Of a stretch of DNA of 16,826 bases, positions 6,511 to 13,736 are shown piece by piece. Position 1 is the first letter of the stretch. Each line of letters begins with the position of its first letter. Position numbers and translations under genes: made by a program. The stretch lies in assembly GCA_044865965.1 (NCBI GenBank), contig JBIOTP010000237.1:1-16826 (forward strand). Reading direction: 5' to 3'. The DNA comes from Solirubrobacter sp044865965. Lineage in GTDB: Bacteria; Actinomycetota; Thermoleophilia; Solirubrobacterales; Solirubrobacteraceae. The notes under the pieces were generated by a model, which had not been told where the DNA came from, did not search any database, and saw nothing but the letters and a program-made list of their open reading frames with translations.

Positions 6511-7005
6511 ATTCGTACCGCCGTCATCACGATCTCGACGTCGGTCTCGCGCCGCGAGGCGGAGGACCTGTCGGGCCCGAAGCTCGCCGCCGCCGCCGAG
6601 GAGGCCGGCTGCGAGGTGGTCGCGATGGAGGTCGTGCCCGACGACTTCTCGCTGATCGAGGACCGGCTGCACCACTTCGTCGCCGAGCAGTGCGACCTCG
6701 TCTTCACCACCGGCGGCACCGGCCTGACGCCCAACGACATCACGCCCGAGGCGACGAAGGCGGTGATCGACCGCGAGGCGCCCGGGTTCGCCGAGACGAT
6801 GCGCGCGGAGGGCCTCAAGCACACGCCGCACGGGATCCTCACGCGCGGCGTGTCGGGCATCTGCGGGCGGACGCTGATCGTCAACTTCCCGGGCTCGCCG
6901 AAGTCGATCGATCAGCTCTTCCCCGTGCTCGCGCCGACGCTCAAGCACGTGGTGCGCACCCTCCGCGGGGACTCGTCGCACCATGAGAGCGATCGAGCTG
7001 ACTGA
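6511..7005 (+). CDS. MogA/MoaB family molybdenum cofactor biosynthesis protein with apparent ATT start
   Basis: A molybdopterin-binding domain protein of 164 residues if started at ATT 6511. Family motifs are the N-terminal strand RTAVITISTSVSRREAEDLSG, FTTGGTGLTPNDITPEAT (molybdopterin-binding loop) and NFPGSPKS near the C-terminus. MogA/MoaB proteins adenylate molybdopterin or support Moco assembly. No ATG, GTG or TTG exists in frame at the homologous start. The codon where Met belongs is ATT (gcc-ATT-cgt), one base from ATG, with no visible Shine-Dalgarno. The first conventional start, GTG at 6616, would delete the first 35 residues, including the first beta strand of the fold. The gene may therefore use a rare AUU start, or carry a mutation or sequencing error. 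Its end overlaps ccmA by 23 nt. Confidence 0.8.
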   Translation: MRTAVITISTSVSRREAEDLSGPKLAAAAEEAGCEVVAMEVVPDDFSLIEDRLHHFVAEQCDLVFTTGGTGLTPNDITPEATKAVIDREAPGFAETMRAEGLKHTPHGILTRGVSGICGRTLIVNFPGSPKSIDQLFPVLAPTLKHVVRTLRGDSSHHESDRAD

Positions 7006-7651
7006 CGTCGGGCGGGCGTACGGCGAGCGGGTCGCGCTCGCCGGGGTGACGCTCGCGCTGCCGGAGGGCCGGACGCTCGCCGTGTTCGGGGCCAACGGCG
7101 CCGGCAAGACGACGCTGCTGCGGATCCTCGCGACGCTGCTGCGGCCGCACCGCGGCAGCGTGCGCGTGCTCGGCCACGAGCTGCCCGCCCAGGGCTGGGC
7201 GGTGCGCGGCCGCGTCGGCTTCGTCGGGCACGAGCCGCTCCTGTACCGCGACCTCACGGCGCGCGAGAACCTGCGCTTCCACGCGCGGCTGCACGGGGTG
7301 GCGGCGGCGCGGGTGGAGGAGGTGCTGGACGCCGTGGGGCTCGCGCGCCGGGCCGACGAGCCGGTCTACTCGTTCTCGCGCGGGATGGTGCAGCGCGTGG
7401 CGGTGTGCCGGGCCGTGCTGCACCACCCGGAGCTGCTGCTGCTCGACGAGCCGCTCGCGGGCGTCGACCCGGGCGCGGCGGACGCCGTGCGGGCGCTGAT
7501 CGGCGGCGGGACGCGGGTGGTGATCTCCCACGACGTCGAGCGCGGGCTCGCGGAGGCCGACCTCGTGCTCGGGCTGCGGGCCGGGCGGGCGGAGATCGTG
7601 GCCGAGGCGCGCGCGGTGCAGGCGGCCGACGTGCGGGCGCTCTACGCATGA
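6983..7651 (+). CDS. ccmA: Haem exporter ABC transporter ATP-binding protein CcmA
   Basis: A 222-residue ABC ATPase of the cytochrome c maturation type. Walker A is GANGAGKTT (residues 36-44). The signature is the CcmA/ABC-2-like variant YSFSRGMVQR in place of LSGGQ. Walker B with the catalytic Glu is LLLLDEPLAGVD, and the switch His is in VVISHD. CcmA works at the inner face of the membrane with CcmB and CcmC to release holo-CcmE in system I haem delivery. The ATG lies inside the 3' end of the MogA-like gene (23-nt overlap), and its stop overlaps the ccmB start (ATGA). Assignment rests on the directly following CcmB and CcmC; the sequence alone would also fit a generic ABC-2 exporter ATPase. 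Confidence 0.9.
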   Translation: MRAIELTDVGRAYGERVALAGVTLALPEGRTLAVFGANGAGKTTLLRILATLLRPHRGSVRVLGHELPAQGWAVRGRVGFVGHEPLLYRDLTARENLRFHARLHGVAAARVEEVLDAVGLARRADEPVYSFSRGMVQRVAVCRAVLHHPELLLLDEPLAGVDPGAADAVRALIGGGTRVVISHDVERGLAEADLVLGLRAGRAEIVAEARAVQAADVRALYA

Positions 7652-8322
7652 GGCGGGCGGTCGGCGCGCTGGTCCGCAAGGACCTCCGGCTCGAGCTGCG
7701 CACGCGCGAGTCGGTGCCGGCGATGGTGCTGTTCTCGCTCGGCACGTTCGTGCTCTTCCACTTCGCGCTCGACCGCGGCGAGGTGGAGGGCGACCTGGCG
7801 GCCGGCGTGCTGTGGGTGACGCTGCTGTTCGCGTCGGTGCTCGGGATGAACCGGCTGTTCGTTGCCGAGCGCGAGGAGGGCGGCTTCGACGGCTTCCTGC
7901 TCGCCCCCGTCGACCGCACCGCGCTGTTCGTGGCCAAGGCGGCGGTGCTGTTCGCGTTCCTGGTCGCGCTCGAGATCGCCGCGGTGGCGGCGTTCGCGAT
8001 CCTGCTGCTGGGCCCGTCGCCGTGGCCGGCGATCCCCGGCCTGGCGGTGGTGCTGGCGCTCGCCGACGCGGGCATCGCGGTGATCGGGACGCTGGTCGGC
8101 GCGCTGGCGGTCCAGACCCGCGCGCGCGACCTGCTCGGGCCGCTGCTGGCGATCCCGCTGTCGGTGCCGGTGGTGATCGCCGGCGCGCGGGCGACCTCGC
8201 CCCTGCTCGCCGAGGCGGGCGCCCGCGCCCTCGAGGGCCGCTGGCTGCTCATCCTCGGGCTCTATGATCTCGTGTTCGGGCTGCTCGCCTACGCGATCTT
8301 CGACTTCCTGATTGAGGACTGA
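7648..8322 (+). CDS. ccmB: Haem exporter membrane protein CcmB
   Basis: A 224-residue polytopic membrane protein of the CcmB family. It has a short cytoplasmic start with LVRKDLRLELRTRE, about six hydrophobic segments (for example VPAMVLFSLGTFVLFHFAL and AGVLWVTLLFASVLGMNRLF), and the cytoplasmic loop EREEGGFDGFLLAPVDR that is highly characteristic of CcmB. It is the membrane subunit partnering CcmA. The ATG at 7648 overlaps the ccmA stop (ATGA), fixing the start; the frame is open further upstream but that is ccmA shadow. The stop lies 4 nt before the GTG of ccmC. Confidence 0.93.
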   Translation: MRRAVGALVRKDLRLELRTRESVPAMVLFSLGTFVLFHFALDRGEVEGDLAAGVLWVTLLFASVLGMNRLFVAEREEGGFDGFLLAPVDRTALFVAKAAVLFAFLVALEIAAVAAFAILLLGPSPWPAIPGLAVVLALADAGIAVIGTLVGALAVQTRARDLLGPLLAIPLSVPVVIAGARATSPLLAEAGARALEGRWLLILGLYDLVFGLLAYAIFDFLIED

Positions 8323-8326
8323 CGCC

Positions 8327-9055
8327 GTGTTCGGGCGGGGGCTGCGCACCCTCGCGATCATGTCCGCCGTGCTCCTCGGCGGCGCGTTCGGGCTCGTCTT
8401 CTTCTGGACGCCGATGGAGAGCGAGGGCTTCATCCAGAAGATCTTCTATCTGCACGTGCCGCTGGCGATCGTGGCGCTGTGCGGGTTCGTGGCGGGCGGC
8501 GTGTACGGGATCCAGTACCTGCGCACCGGCGACCGGATGCACGACCTGCGCTCCTACGTCGCCATCCACCTCTCGCTGATCCTCGCGGTCGGGGCGCTGA
8601 TCACCGGCTCGATCTGGGCGCGCGCCGCGTGGGGGCACTGGTGGGTGTGGGACGAGCCGACGCTGGTCTCGTTCCTGATCGTCTTCCTGCTCTACGCCTG
8701 CTACCAGCCGCTGCGCTTCTCGATCGAGGACCCCGAGCGCCAGGCGCGCTACGCGGCGGTGTTCGCGATCGTGGCGGGCGCGTTCGTCCCGCTGAACTTC
8801 ATCGCCGTGCGGGCCGCGCAGTCGCTCGAGCACCCGCGCGTGCTCTCGCAGACCGGCGGCGACATGCCGGGCGAGATGTTCTTCACGTTCCTCGTCGCGC
8901 TGGCCGGCATGGCGTGCCTGTTCGTGACGCTGTGGAAGTACGAGCTGGCGTCCAAGCACGCCGGCATGCAGCTGCGGGCGCTCAGGCGCAAGCTCGCCGC
9001 CCGCGACGAGGAGTGGGTCCCGACCGCGCGCCGCTCGGCGGCGCCGCAGCTCTGA
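8327..9055 (+). CDS. ccmC: Cytochrome c maturation haem-handling protein CcmC (CcmC/CcsA family)
   Basis: A 242-residue integral membrane protein with about six transmembrane helices. The tryptophan-rich WWD haem-binding motif is WGHWWVWDEPTLVSF (Trp102-Asp109 core). His43 in FYLHVPLA and a downstream His in SLEHPRVL are in positions that ligate haem in CcmC. CcmC loads haem onto CcmE at the outer face of the membrane. I chose the GTG at 8327 (MFGRGLRTL) because a GAGG Shine-Dalgarno sits 9 nt upstream at 8314-8317; a TTG at 8312 inside ccmB would add five residues. The C-terminal cytoplasmic tail is long and basic (LRALRRKLAARDEEW). The stop overlaps the small downstream ORF (TGATG). Confidence 0.93.
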   Translation: MFGRGLRTLAIMSAVLLGGAFGLVFFWTPMESEGFIQKIFYLHVPLAIVALCGFVAGGVYGIQYLRTGDRMHDLRSYVAIHLSLILAVGALITGSIWARAAWGHWWVWDEPTLVSFLIVFLLYACYQPLRFSIEDPERQARYAAVFAIVAGAFVPLNFIAVRAAQSLEHPRVLSQTGGDMPGEMFFTFLVALAGMACLFVTLWKYELASKHAGMQLRALRRKLAARDEEWVPTARRSAAPQL

Positions 9056-9249
9056 TGCCCGCGCTGCCGCTCGATGAGGCGGGCAAGTACGTCGCCGCGG
9101 CGTACGTCGTCTTCGTCGCGCTGATCCTGATCTACGTCGTGATCATGGCGGCGAAGCTGCAGCGCATCGAGCGCGAGCTGGGCGAGCTCAACGAGCTCGT
9201 CGACCGCCGCGCGGCCGAGGACGACGAGCGCGAGGCGGTGACTCGATGA
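9055..9249 (+). CDS. Small single-pass membrane protein, CcmD-like
   Basis: A 64-residue protein with one membrane helix at about residues 12-33 (YVAAAYVVFVALILIYVVIM), followed by a charged heptad-like helix (KLQRIERELGELNELVDRR) and an acidic tail. Size, topology and position directly after ccmC match CcmD, which helps release holo-CcmE from CcmABC; CcmD sequences are poorly conserved, so the call rests mainly on context. The ATG overlaps the ccmC stop (TGATG) and the stop overlaps the hemA start (ATGA). This coupling on both sides argues that it is a real gene. Confidence 0.75.
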   Translation: MPALPLDEAGKYVAAAYVVFVALILIYVVIMAAKLQRIERELGELNELVDRRAAEDDEREAVTR

Positions 9250-10565
9250 GCGAGCTGCTGGCGCTCGGCGCCTCGCACAAGACGGCGCCGCTGGCGGTCC
9301 GCGAGCGCCTCGCGCTGCTCGACGGCCAGGTGGCGCCGTTCCTCGACGAGCTGACCGGCCAGCCGGAGGTCGCCGAGGCCGTCGCGGTCTCGACCTGCAA
9401 CCGCACCGAGCTCTACCTCGTGGTCGGCGATCCCGTGGAGGCGGAGTCGGCCGTGCTCGGCGTGCTCGCGCGGCGGGCGGGGACGCGGCCGACCGAGCTG
9501 CTGGGCTCGATCTACGCCGACCGCAACTGCGACGCCGCCCGCCACCTGTTCCGCGTCGCGAGCGGCCTCGAGTCGATGATCGTCGGCGAGACCGAGATCC
9601 AGGGCCAGGTCAAGCGCGCCTACGAGGCCGCGCTGCACGCGCGCACGACCGGGCCGCTCACCAACCAGCTGTTCCGCGCCGCGCTCGCGACCGGCAAGCG
9701 CGTGCGCACCGAGACGGCGATCTCGTCCGGCCGCGCCAGCGTGTCGACGGTCGCGGTCGACGCCGCGCACGACGTGGTCGGCGAGCTGGCCGACCGGCAC
9801 GTCGTCATCGTGGGCGCGGGCGAGACGTCGGAGCTGACGGCGCGGGCATTCCATGCCCACGGCGTCTCGACGATGTTCGTCGCCAACCGCCGCCGCGAGC
9901 GGGCGATCGCGCTCGCCGAGCGGTTCGGCGGCGAGTCGGGCTCGTTCGACGCGCTGCCCGGGGAGCTCGAGCGCGCCGACGTCGTGGTCGCCTCGACGGG
10001 GTCGCCGCACGCGATCATCGGCGCCGAGGAGCTCGCCGAGGTGATGCGCACCCGCCACGGCCGCCCGCTGCTGCTGGTCGACCTCGCGGTGCCGCGCGAC
10101 ATCGACCCGGCGTGCGCGGAGCTTGACGGCGTGACGCTGCTGGACATGGACGCCCTGCAGACCGCCGTCCGGCGGCACCTGACGGTCCGCCGTGCGGAGG
10201 CCCGCCGCGCCGAGGAGATCGTCGAGCAGGAGATCCAGGCCTTCGCGGGCTGGCTCGGCGCGCTCGAGGTGATGCCGACGCTGACCGCGCTGCGGACGCG
10301 CGGCGACGCGGTCGTGGAGCAGCTCCTGGAGGAGAACGCGGGCCGCTGGGAGGCGCTCACGGAGCGCGACCGCGAGCGCATGGAGGCGCTCGCGCGGGCG
10401 ATCGTCAAGCGGCTCCTGCACGAGCCCACGCAGAGGGTGAAGGAGCTCGACGCCGAGCACCGCCACGCCCGCCTGCAGCTGCTGCGCGAGCTGTTCGGCC
10501 TCGAGGAGGCGGCCGCGGTGGAGCAGGCGCCCGCGGAGGTCCGCCCGCTGCGGCAGCAGCCTTGA
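9246..10565 (+). CDS. hemA: Glutamyl-tRNA reductase HemA
   Basis: A 439-residue glutamyl-tRNA reductase, first enzyme of the C5 route to 5-aminolevulinate. The catalytic nucleophile is Cys51 in VSTCNRTELY. The N-terminal LLALGASHKTAPLAVRE, the GETEIQGQVKRAYE block and the NADPH-binding segment VVIVGAGETSELTARAF are all intact. The C-terminal dimerisation helices follow (EEIVEQEIQAFAGWL to the end). Length is typical. The ATG overlaps the CcmD-like stop and the gene's stop overlaps a TTG start for hemC, so haem synthesis is translationally coupled to cytochrome c maturation genes. Acts in the cytoplasm. Confidence 0.96.
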   Translation: MSELLALGASHKTAPLAVRERLALLDGQVAPFLDELTGQPEVAEAVAVSTCNRTELYLVVGDPVEAESAVLGVLARRAGTRPTELLGSIYADRNCDAARHLFRVASGLESMIVGETEIQGQVKRAYEAALHARTTGPLTNQLFRAALATGKRVRTETAISSGRASVSTVAVDAAHDVVGELADRHVVIVGAGETSELTARAFHAHGVSTMFVANRRRERAIALAERFGGESGSFDALPGELERADVVVASTGSPHAIIGAEELAEVMRTRHGRPLLLVDLAVPRDIDPACAELDGVTLLDMDALQTAVRRHLTVRRAEARRAEEIVEQEIQAFAGWLGALEVMPTLTALRTRGDAVVEQLLEENAGRWEALTERDRERMEALARAIVKRLLHEPTQRVKELDAEHRHARLQLLRELFGLEEAAAVEQAPAEVRPLRQQP

Positions 10566-11392
10566 CGGCGCTGCGGATCGGCACGCGCGGCAGCGCGCTG
10601 GCGCTGGCGCAGGCGCGCGCGGTGGCGGCGCTGCTGGACGCCGAGACCGAGCTCGTGCGGATCACCACCGCGGGCGACGTGGACCGCGCGCGCGGCGACA
10701 AGTCGCGCTGGGTGGGGGCGCTGGAGGCGGCGCTCGCGGACGGCGAGATCGACCTCGCCGTCCACTCCGCCAAGGACGTCCCCGCCGAGCTGGCGCGGGG
10801 CACGGCGATCGCGGCGACGCCCCGCCGCGCCGACCCGATGGACGTGCTGGTGGGGGAGCCGACGCTCGCCGCGGTCCGCGAGGGCGCCCGCGTCGGGACG
10901 AGCTCCGTGCGCCGGCGCGCCCAGCTGCTCGCGGCGCGCCCGGACCTCGACGTGCGCGAGCTGCGGGGGAACGTCGACACCCGGCTCGCCAAGCGGGCCG
11001 CCGGCGAGGTGGACGTGCTCGTGCTCGCCGCCGCCGGGCTGGAGCGCCTCGGCCGCCGCGGGGAGGCCGGCGGTAGGCTGGACTTCATCCCCGCGCCGGG
11101 CCAGGGCATCGTCGCCGTCCAGGCGCGCGCCGGCAGCCCGTCCGCCGAGGCGGCCGCCGCCGCCGACCACGCGGAGACGCACGCCTGCCTCGACGCCGAG
11201 CGCCTGGTCGTGCGCGCGCTCAACGCGACCTGCCACACCCCGATCGGGGTGCTGGCGACCGACGGCGGCGGCCGCGTGCGCGGGTTCGCCGGGCGGGCCG
11301 ACGGGTCGGCGTGGCTGGTCGAGGAGGCCGGCGACGGCGAGGCGCTCGCCCGCCGGATGCTGGCCGCGGGCGCCGCGGAGCTGCTGCGATGA
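10562..11392 (+). CDS. hemC: Hydroxymethylbilane synthase (porphobilinogen deaminase) HemC
   Basis: A 276-residue porphobilinogen deaminase that polymerises four porphobilinogens to hydroxymethylbilane. Visible marks are RIGTRGSALALAQA at the N-terminus, the catalytic-Asp segment AVHSAKDVPAEL, GTSSVRRRAQL and LRGNVDTRL in domain 2, and the dipyrromethane-cofactor Cys224 in LNATCHTPIG. The start is a TTG at 10562 whose last two bases belong to the hemA stop (TTGA), exactly where homologues begin. The stop overlaps the CobA-HemD start (ATGA). No hemB is present in the window although its product is the substrate. Confidence 0.95.
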   Translation: MTALRIGTRGSALALAQARAVAALLDAETELVRITTAGDVDRARGDKSRWVGALEAALADGEIDLAVHSAKDVPAELARGTAIAATPRRADPMDVLVGEPTLAAVREGARVGTSSVRRRAQLLAARPDLDVRELRGNVDTRLAKRAAGEVDVLVLAAAGLERLGRRGEAGGRLDFIPAPGQGIVAVQARAGSPSAEAAAAADHAETHACLDAERLVVRALNATCHTPIGVLATDGGGRVRGFAGRADGSAWLVEEAGDGEALARRMLAAGAAELLR

Positions 11393-12816
11393 CCGTCTAC
11401 CTCGTCGGCGCCGCGCCCGGCGACCCGGGCCTGCTCACGGTGCGCGCGCGAGAGCTGATCGCGGAGGCGGACGTGATCCTGCACGACCGGCTGATCCCGG
11501 CGGGGGCGCTCGACGGGGCGCGCGCGGACGCGATGATCGTCTACGTCGGCAAGCAGGGCGGCGGGCCGCAGGTGCCGCAGGCGGAGATCGACCGGTTGCT
11601 GGTCGAGCATGGCCGCTCGCGCAGGGTGGTCCGCCTGAAGGGCGGCGATCCGTTCGTGTTCGGCCGCGGCGGCGAGGAGGCGCTGCTGCTGCGCGAGGCC
11701 GGGATCCCGTTCGAGGTCGTGCCCGGCGTGACGGCGGGGATCGCCGCGCCGGCCTACGCGGGCATCCCGGTCACGCACCGCGAGCTGGCGAGCGGCGTCG
11801 CGTTCGTCACGGGGCACGAGGACGCCGAGCTCGACTGGCCCGCGCTCGCGGCCTTCCCCGGCACGCTCGTCTTCTACATGGGCGTGAGCGCGCTGCCGGC
11901 GATCGCCGAGCGGCTCGTCGCCGGCGGGCGGACATCGGACGAGCCGGCCGCGGTGGTCGAGCGGGGCACGCTGCCCGGGCAGCGGGCCGTGCTCGGCACG
12001 CTGGGCGACATCGCGCGGCGCACGGAGGAGGCGGGCGTGCGGGCCCCGGCCGTGACCGTGGTGGGGCCGGTCGCGGCGCTGCGGGAGCGGCTCGCGTGGC
12101 TGGAGGAGCGGCCGCTGCACGGGCGCACCGTCGCAGTCACGCGGGCGCGGGCGCAGGCGAGCGCGCTGGCCGCGCGGCTGCGGGCGCTCGGGGCCGAGGT
12201 GGTCGAGGCGCCGGCGATCGCGATCCGCGCGCTGGACGCGCGGCTGCCGGACCCGCGCGGCTACGACCTCGTGTGCGTGACCTCTCCAAACGGCGCCGAG
12301 CGGCTGCTGGAGCTGCTGCGCGACGCCCGGGAGCTCGCCGGCGTCAGGGTCGCCGCGATCGGCCCGGGAACGGCGCGGGCGCTGCGTGAGCGCGGGATCG
12401 AGCCCGACCTGATGCCCGAGCGCGCGGTCGCCGAGGGGCTCGTGGAGGCGCTGGCCGGCGTCCCGGTGACGCGGGCGCTGATCGCGCGCGCCGCCGAGGG
12501 GCGCGACGTGCTCCCGGACGCGCTGCGCGCGCGGGGTGCCGAGGTCGACGTCGTAGCGCTCTACGAGACCGTGGCGGAGCCGCTCGACGACGGGGCGCGG
12601 GCGGCGGCCGCCGCCGCCGACTATGTGCTCTTCACGTCGGCGTCATCCGTGCGCTTCTTCGCGGCCGCCGGCGGAGAGCTCAGCGGCCCGCGGCTCGCGT
12701 CGATCGGGCCGGCGACGAGCGACGAGCTGCGCGCACACGGGGCCGAGCCGCACCTGGAGGCCGACCCGCACACGCCCGACGGCCTGATCGCGGCGCTGCT
12801 CGCCGACGCGCGATGA
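11389..12816 (+). CDS. cobA-hemD: Fused uroporphyrinogen-III C-methyltransferase / uroporphyrinogen-III synthase (CobA-HemD)
   Basis: A 475-residue two-domain protein. The first about 245 residues are a SAM uroporphyrinogen-III methyltransferase: VGAAPGDPGLLTVRA, VRLKGGDPFVFGRGGEEAL and VVPGVTAGIAAPAYAGIPVTHRE. From about residue 250 (LHGRTVAVTRARAQA) to the end is uroporphyrinogen-III synthase, with the CVTSPNGAERLLELL and VLFTSASSVRFFAAAGG segments. The fusion makes uroporphyrinogen III and bismethylates it to precorrin-2, which the first gene of the operon oxidises. CobA-HemD fusions are known in actinobacteria and some other groups. Start and stop are both in ATGA overlaps. Confidence 0.95.
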   Translation: MTVYLVGAAPGDPGLLTVRARELIAEADVILHDRLIPAGALDGARADAMIVYVGKQGGGPQVPQAEIDRLLVEHGRSRRVVRLKGGDPFVFGRGGEEALLLREAGIPFEVVPGVTAGIAAPAYAGIPVTHRELASGVAFVTGHEDAELDWPALAAFPGTLVFYMGVSALPAIAERLVAGGRTSDEPAAVVERGTLPGQRAVLGTLGDIARRTEEAGVRAPAVTVVGPVAALRERLAWLEERPLHGRTVAVTRARAQASALAARLRALGAEVVEAPAIAIRALDARLPDPRGYDLVCVTSPNGAERLLELLRDARELAGVRVAAIGPGTARALRERGIEPDLMPERAVAEGLVEALAGVPVTRALIARAAEGRDVLPDALRARGAEVDVVALYETVAEPLDDGARAAAAAADYVLFTSASSVRFFAAAGGELSGPRLASIGPATSDELRAHGAEPHLEADPHTPDGLIAALLADAR

Positions 12817-12908
12817 GGATCGAGGTCGGGCAGGCCATCGTTCCCGATCGCCCCGGCAGCGGGCTCGAGTCGGACGAGGACGCCGTGCGCGCCGCGGGTA
12901 CGGTGTGA
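12813..12908 (+). CDS. Short hypothetical ORF (31 residues), in frame with the following DUF62 gene
   Basis: An ATG overlapping the CobA-HemD stop (ATGA) opens a 31-residue frame, MRIEVGQAIVPDRPGSGLES and onward, ending at TGA 12906-12908. I recognise no family, and it has no membrane segment or metal motif. It is in the same frame as the downstream SAM adenosyltransferase and is separated from that protein's conserved start by only one codon after the stop. It could be a coupling leader peptide, a remnant of a longer gene, or chance. There are no other features in this 95-base gap. Confidence 0.35.
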   Translation: MRIEVGQAIVPDRPGSGLESDEDAVRAAGTV

Positions 12909-12911
12909 GCC

Positions 12912-13736
12912 ATCGCGCGGATCGTCACCTTCCTGTCCGACTACGGCATCGCGGACGAGTACGTCGGGGTCGTGCACGGCGTGATCGCGCGGATCTGCCC
13001 GGAGGCGCGGGTCATCGACCTCGGCCACGGCGTGCAGCCGCAGGACGTGGCGGGCGGCGGCCGCCGGCTGGCGCGCGCGCTGCCGTACGTGCCGGCCGGG
13101 GTGCACCTCGCGGTCGTCGATCCCGGGGTTGGCGGGCCGCGGCGGGCGGTGGCGCTGCGCGCGGGCGACCGGCTGCTCGTCGGCCCCGACAACGGCCTGC
13201 TGATGGCGGCCGCCGAGCGCTTCGGCGGCGTGGACGAGGCGGTCGACGTGTCCGCCTCGCCGTGGCGGCTGGAGCCCGTCTCGGCGACGTTCCACGGCCG
13301 TGACGTGTTCGCGCCCGTGGCGGCGCGCCTGGCGGCCGGCGCGGCTCTGGCCGACGGGGGCGAGCGCATCGACCCCGCGACGCTCGTGCGGCTGCGGGCG
13401 CCGCGGCCGCGCCGGCAGGGTGCGGGGGTCGTCGCGCATGCCGTGGAGATCGACGGGTTCGGGAACGTGGTGATGGACGCGGCGCTGGCCGACCTCGCCG
13501 GCGCCCGCCGCGCCCGGATCGGCGTGGGCGGCCGCCGCCCGCGAGGCGCCTTCCCGGGCGGCCCGGCGCGGGCCCCCACGGCGACCGTCGCCCGCACCTT
13601 CGGCGATGTCCCGGCGGGCGAGCTCGTCCTCTACGAGGACTCCGGCGGCTCGCTCGCGCTCGCCCTCAACGGCGGCAGCGCCGCCGCCGCGCTCGGCGTC
13701 CGCGCCGGTGCCGAGCTGTCGCTGGAGCCGGCGTGA
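12912..13736 (+). CDS. SAM hydroxide adenosyltransferase (DUF62 / S-adenosyl-L-methionine hydrolase family), start codon anomalous
   Basis: A protein of about 274 residues of the family that hydrolyses SAM to adenosine and methionine, related to fluorinases and chlorinases. Counting from ATC 12912, visible motifs are IVTFLSDYG (Asp10, SAM ribose contact), AVVDPGVGGPRR (Asp70 and Arg77), GPDNGLL and SATFHGRDVFAPVAA (His128); the last three supply the family's Asp-Arg-His water-activating set. The C-terminal beta domain ends in a GTGA overlap with the biotin ligase gene. No ATG, GTG or TTG is available in frame at the homologous N-terminus; the first is GTG 12972, which would remove Asp10. Either ATC is used, or one base is extra: deleting one C at 12910-12911 would give GTG-AGC-ATC-GCG from 12905. 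Confidence 0.82.
   Translation: MARIVTFLSDYGIADEYVGVVHGVIARICPEARVIDLGHGVQPQDVAGGGRRLARALPYVPAGVHLAVVDPGVGGPRRAVALRAGDRLLVGPDNGLLMAAAERFGGVDEAVDVSASPWRLEPVSATFHGRDVFAPVAARLAAGAALADGGERIDPATLVRLRAPRPRRQGAGVVAHAVEIDGFGNVVMDAALADLAGARRARIGVGGRRPRGAFPGGPARAPTATVARTFGDVPAGELVLYEDSGGSLALALNGGSAAAALGVRAGAELSLEPA

Noticed and set aside
5574..6884. Long minus-strand open frame (436 codons) opposite precorrin-2 dehydrogenase and the MogA-like gene
   Set aside because: Composition is typical antisense shadow of GC-rich coding DNA, with no family motifs, while the plus strand carries clear conserved enzymes over the same bases.
10405..12120. 571-codon minus-strand open frame opposite hemC and cobA-hemD
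   Set aside because: Low-complexity Arg/Ala/Ser-rich translation without domains; the plus-strand genes are well supported by catalytic motifs and overlapping starts and stops.
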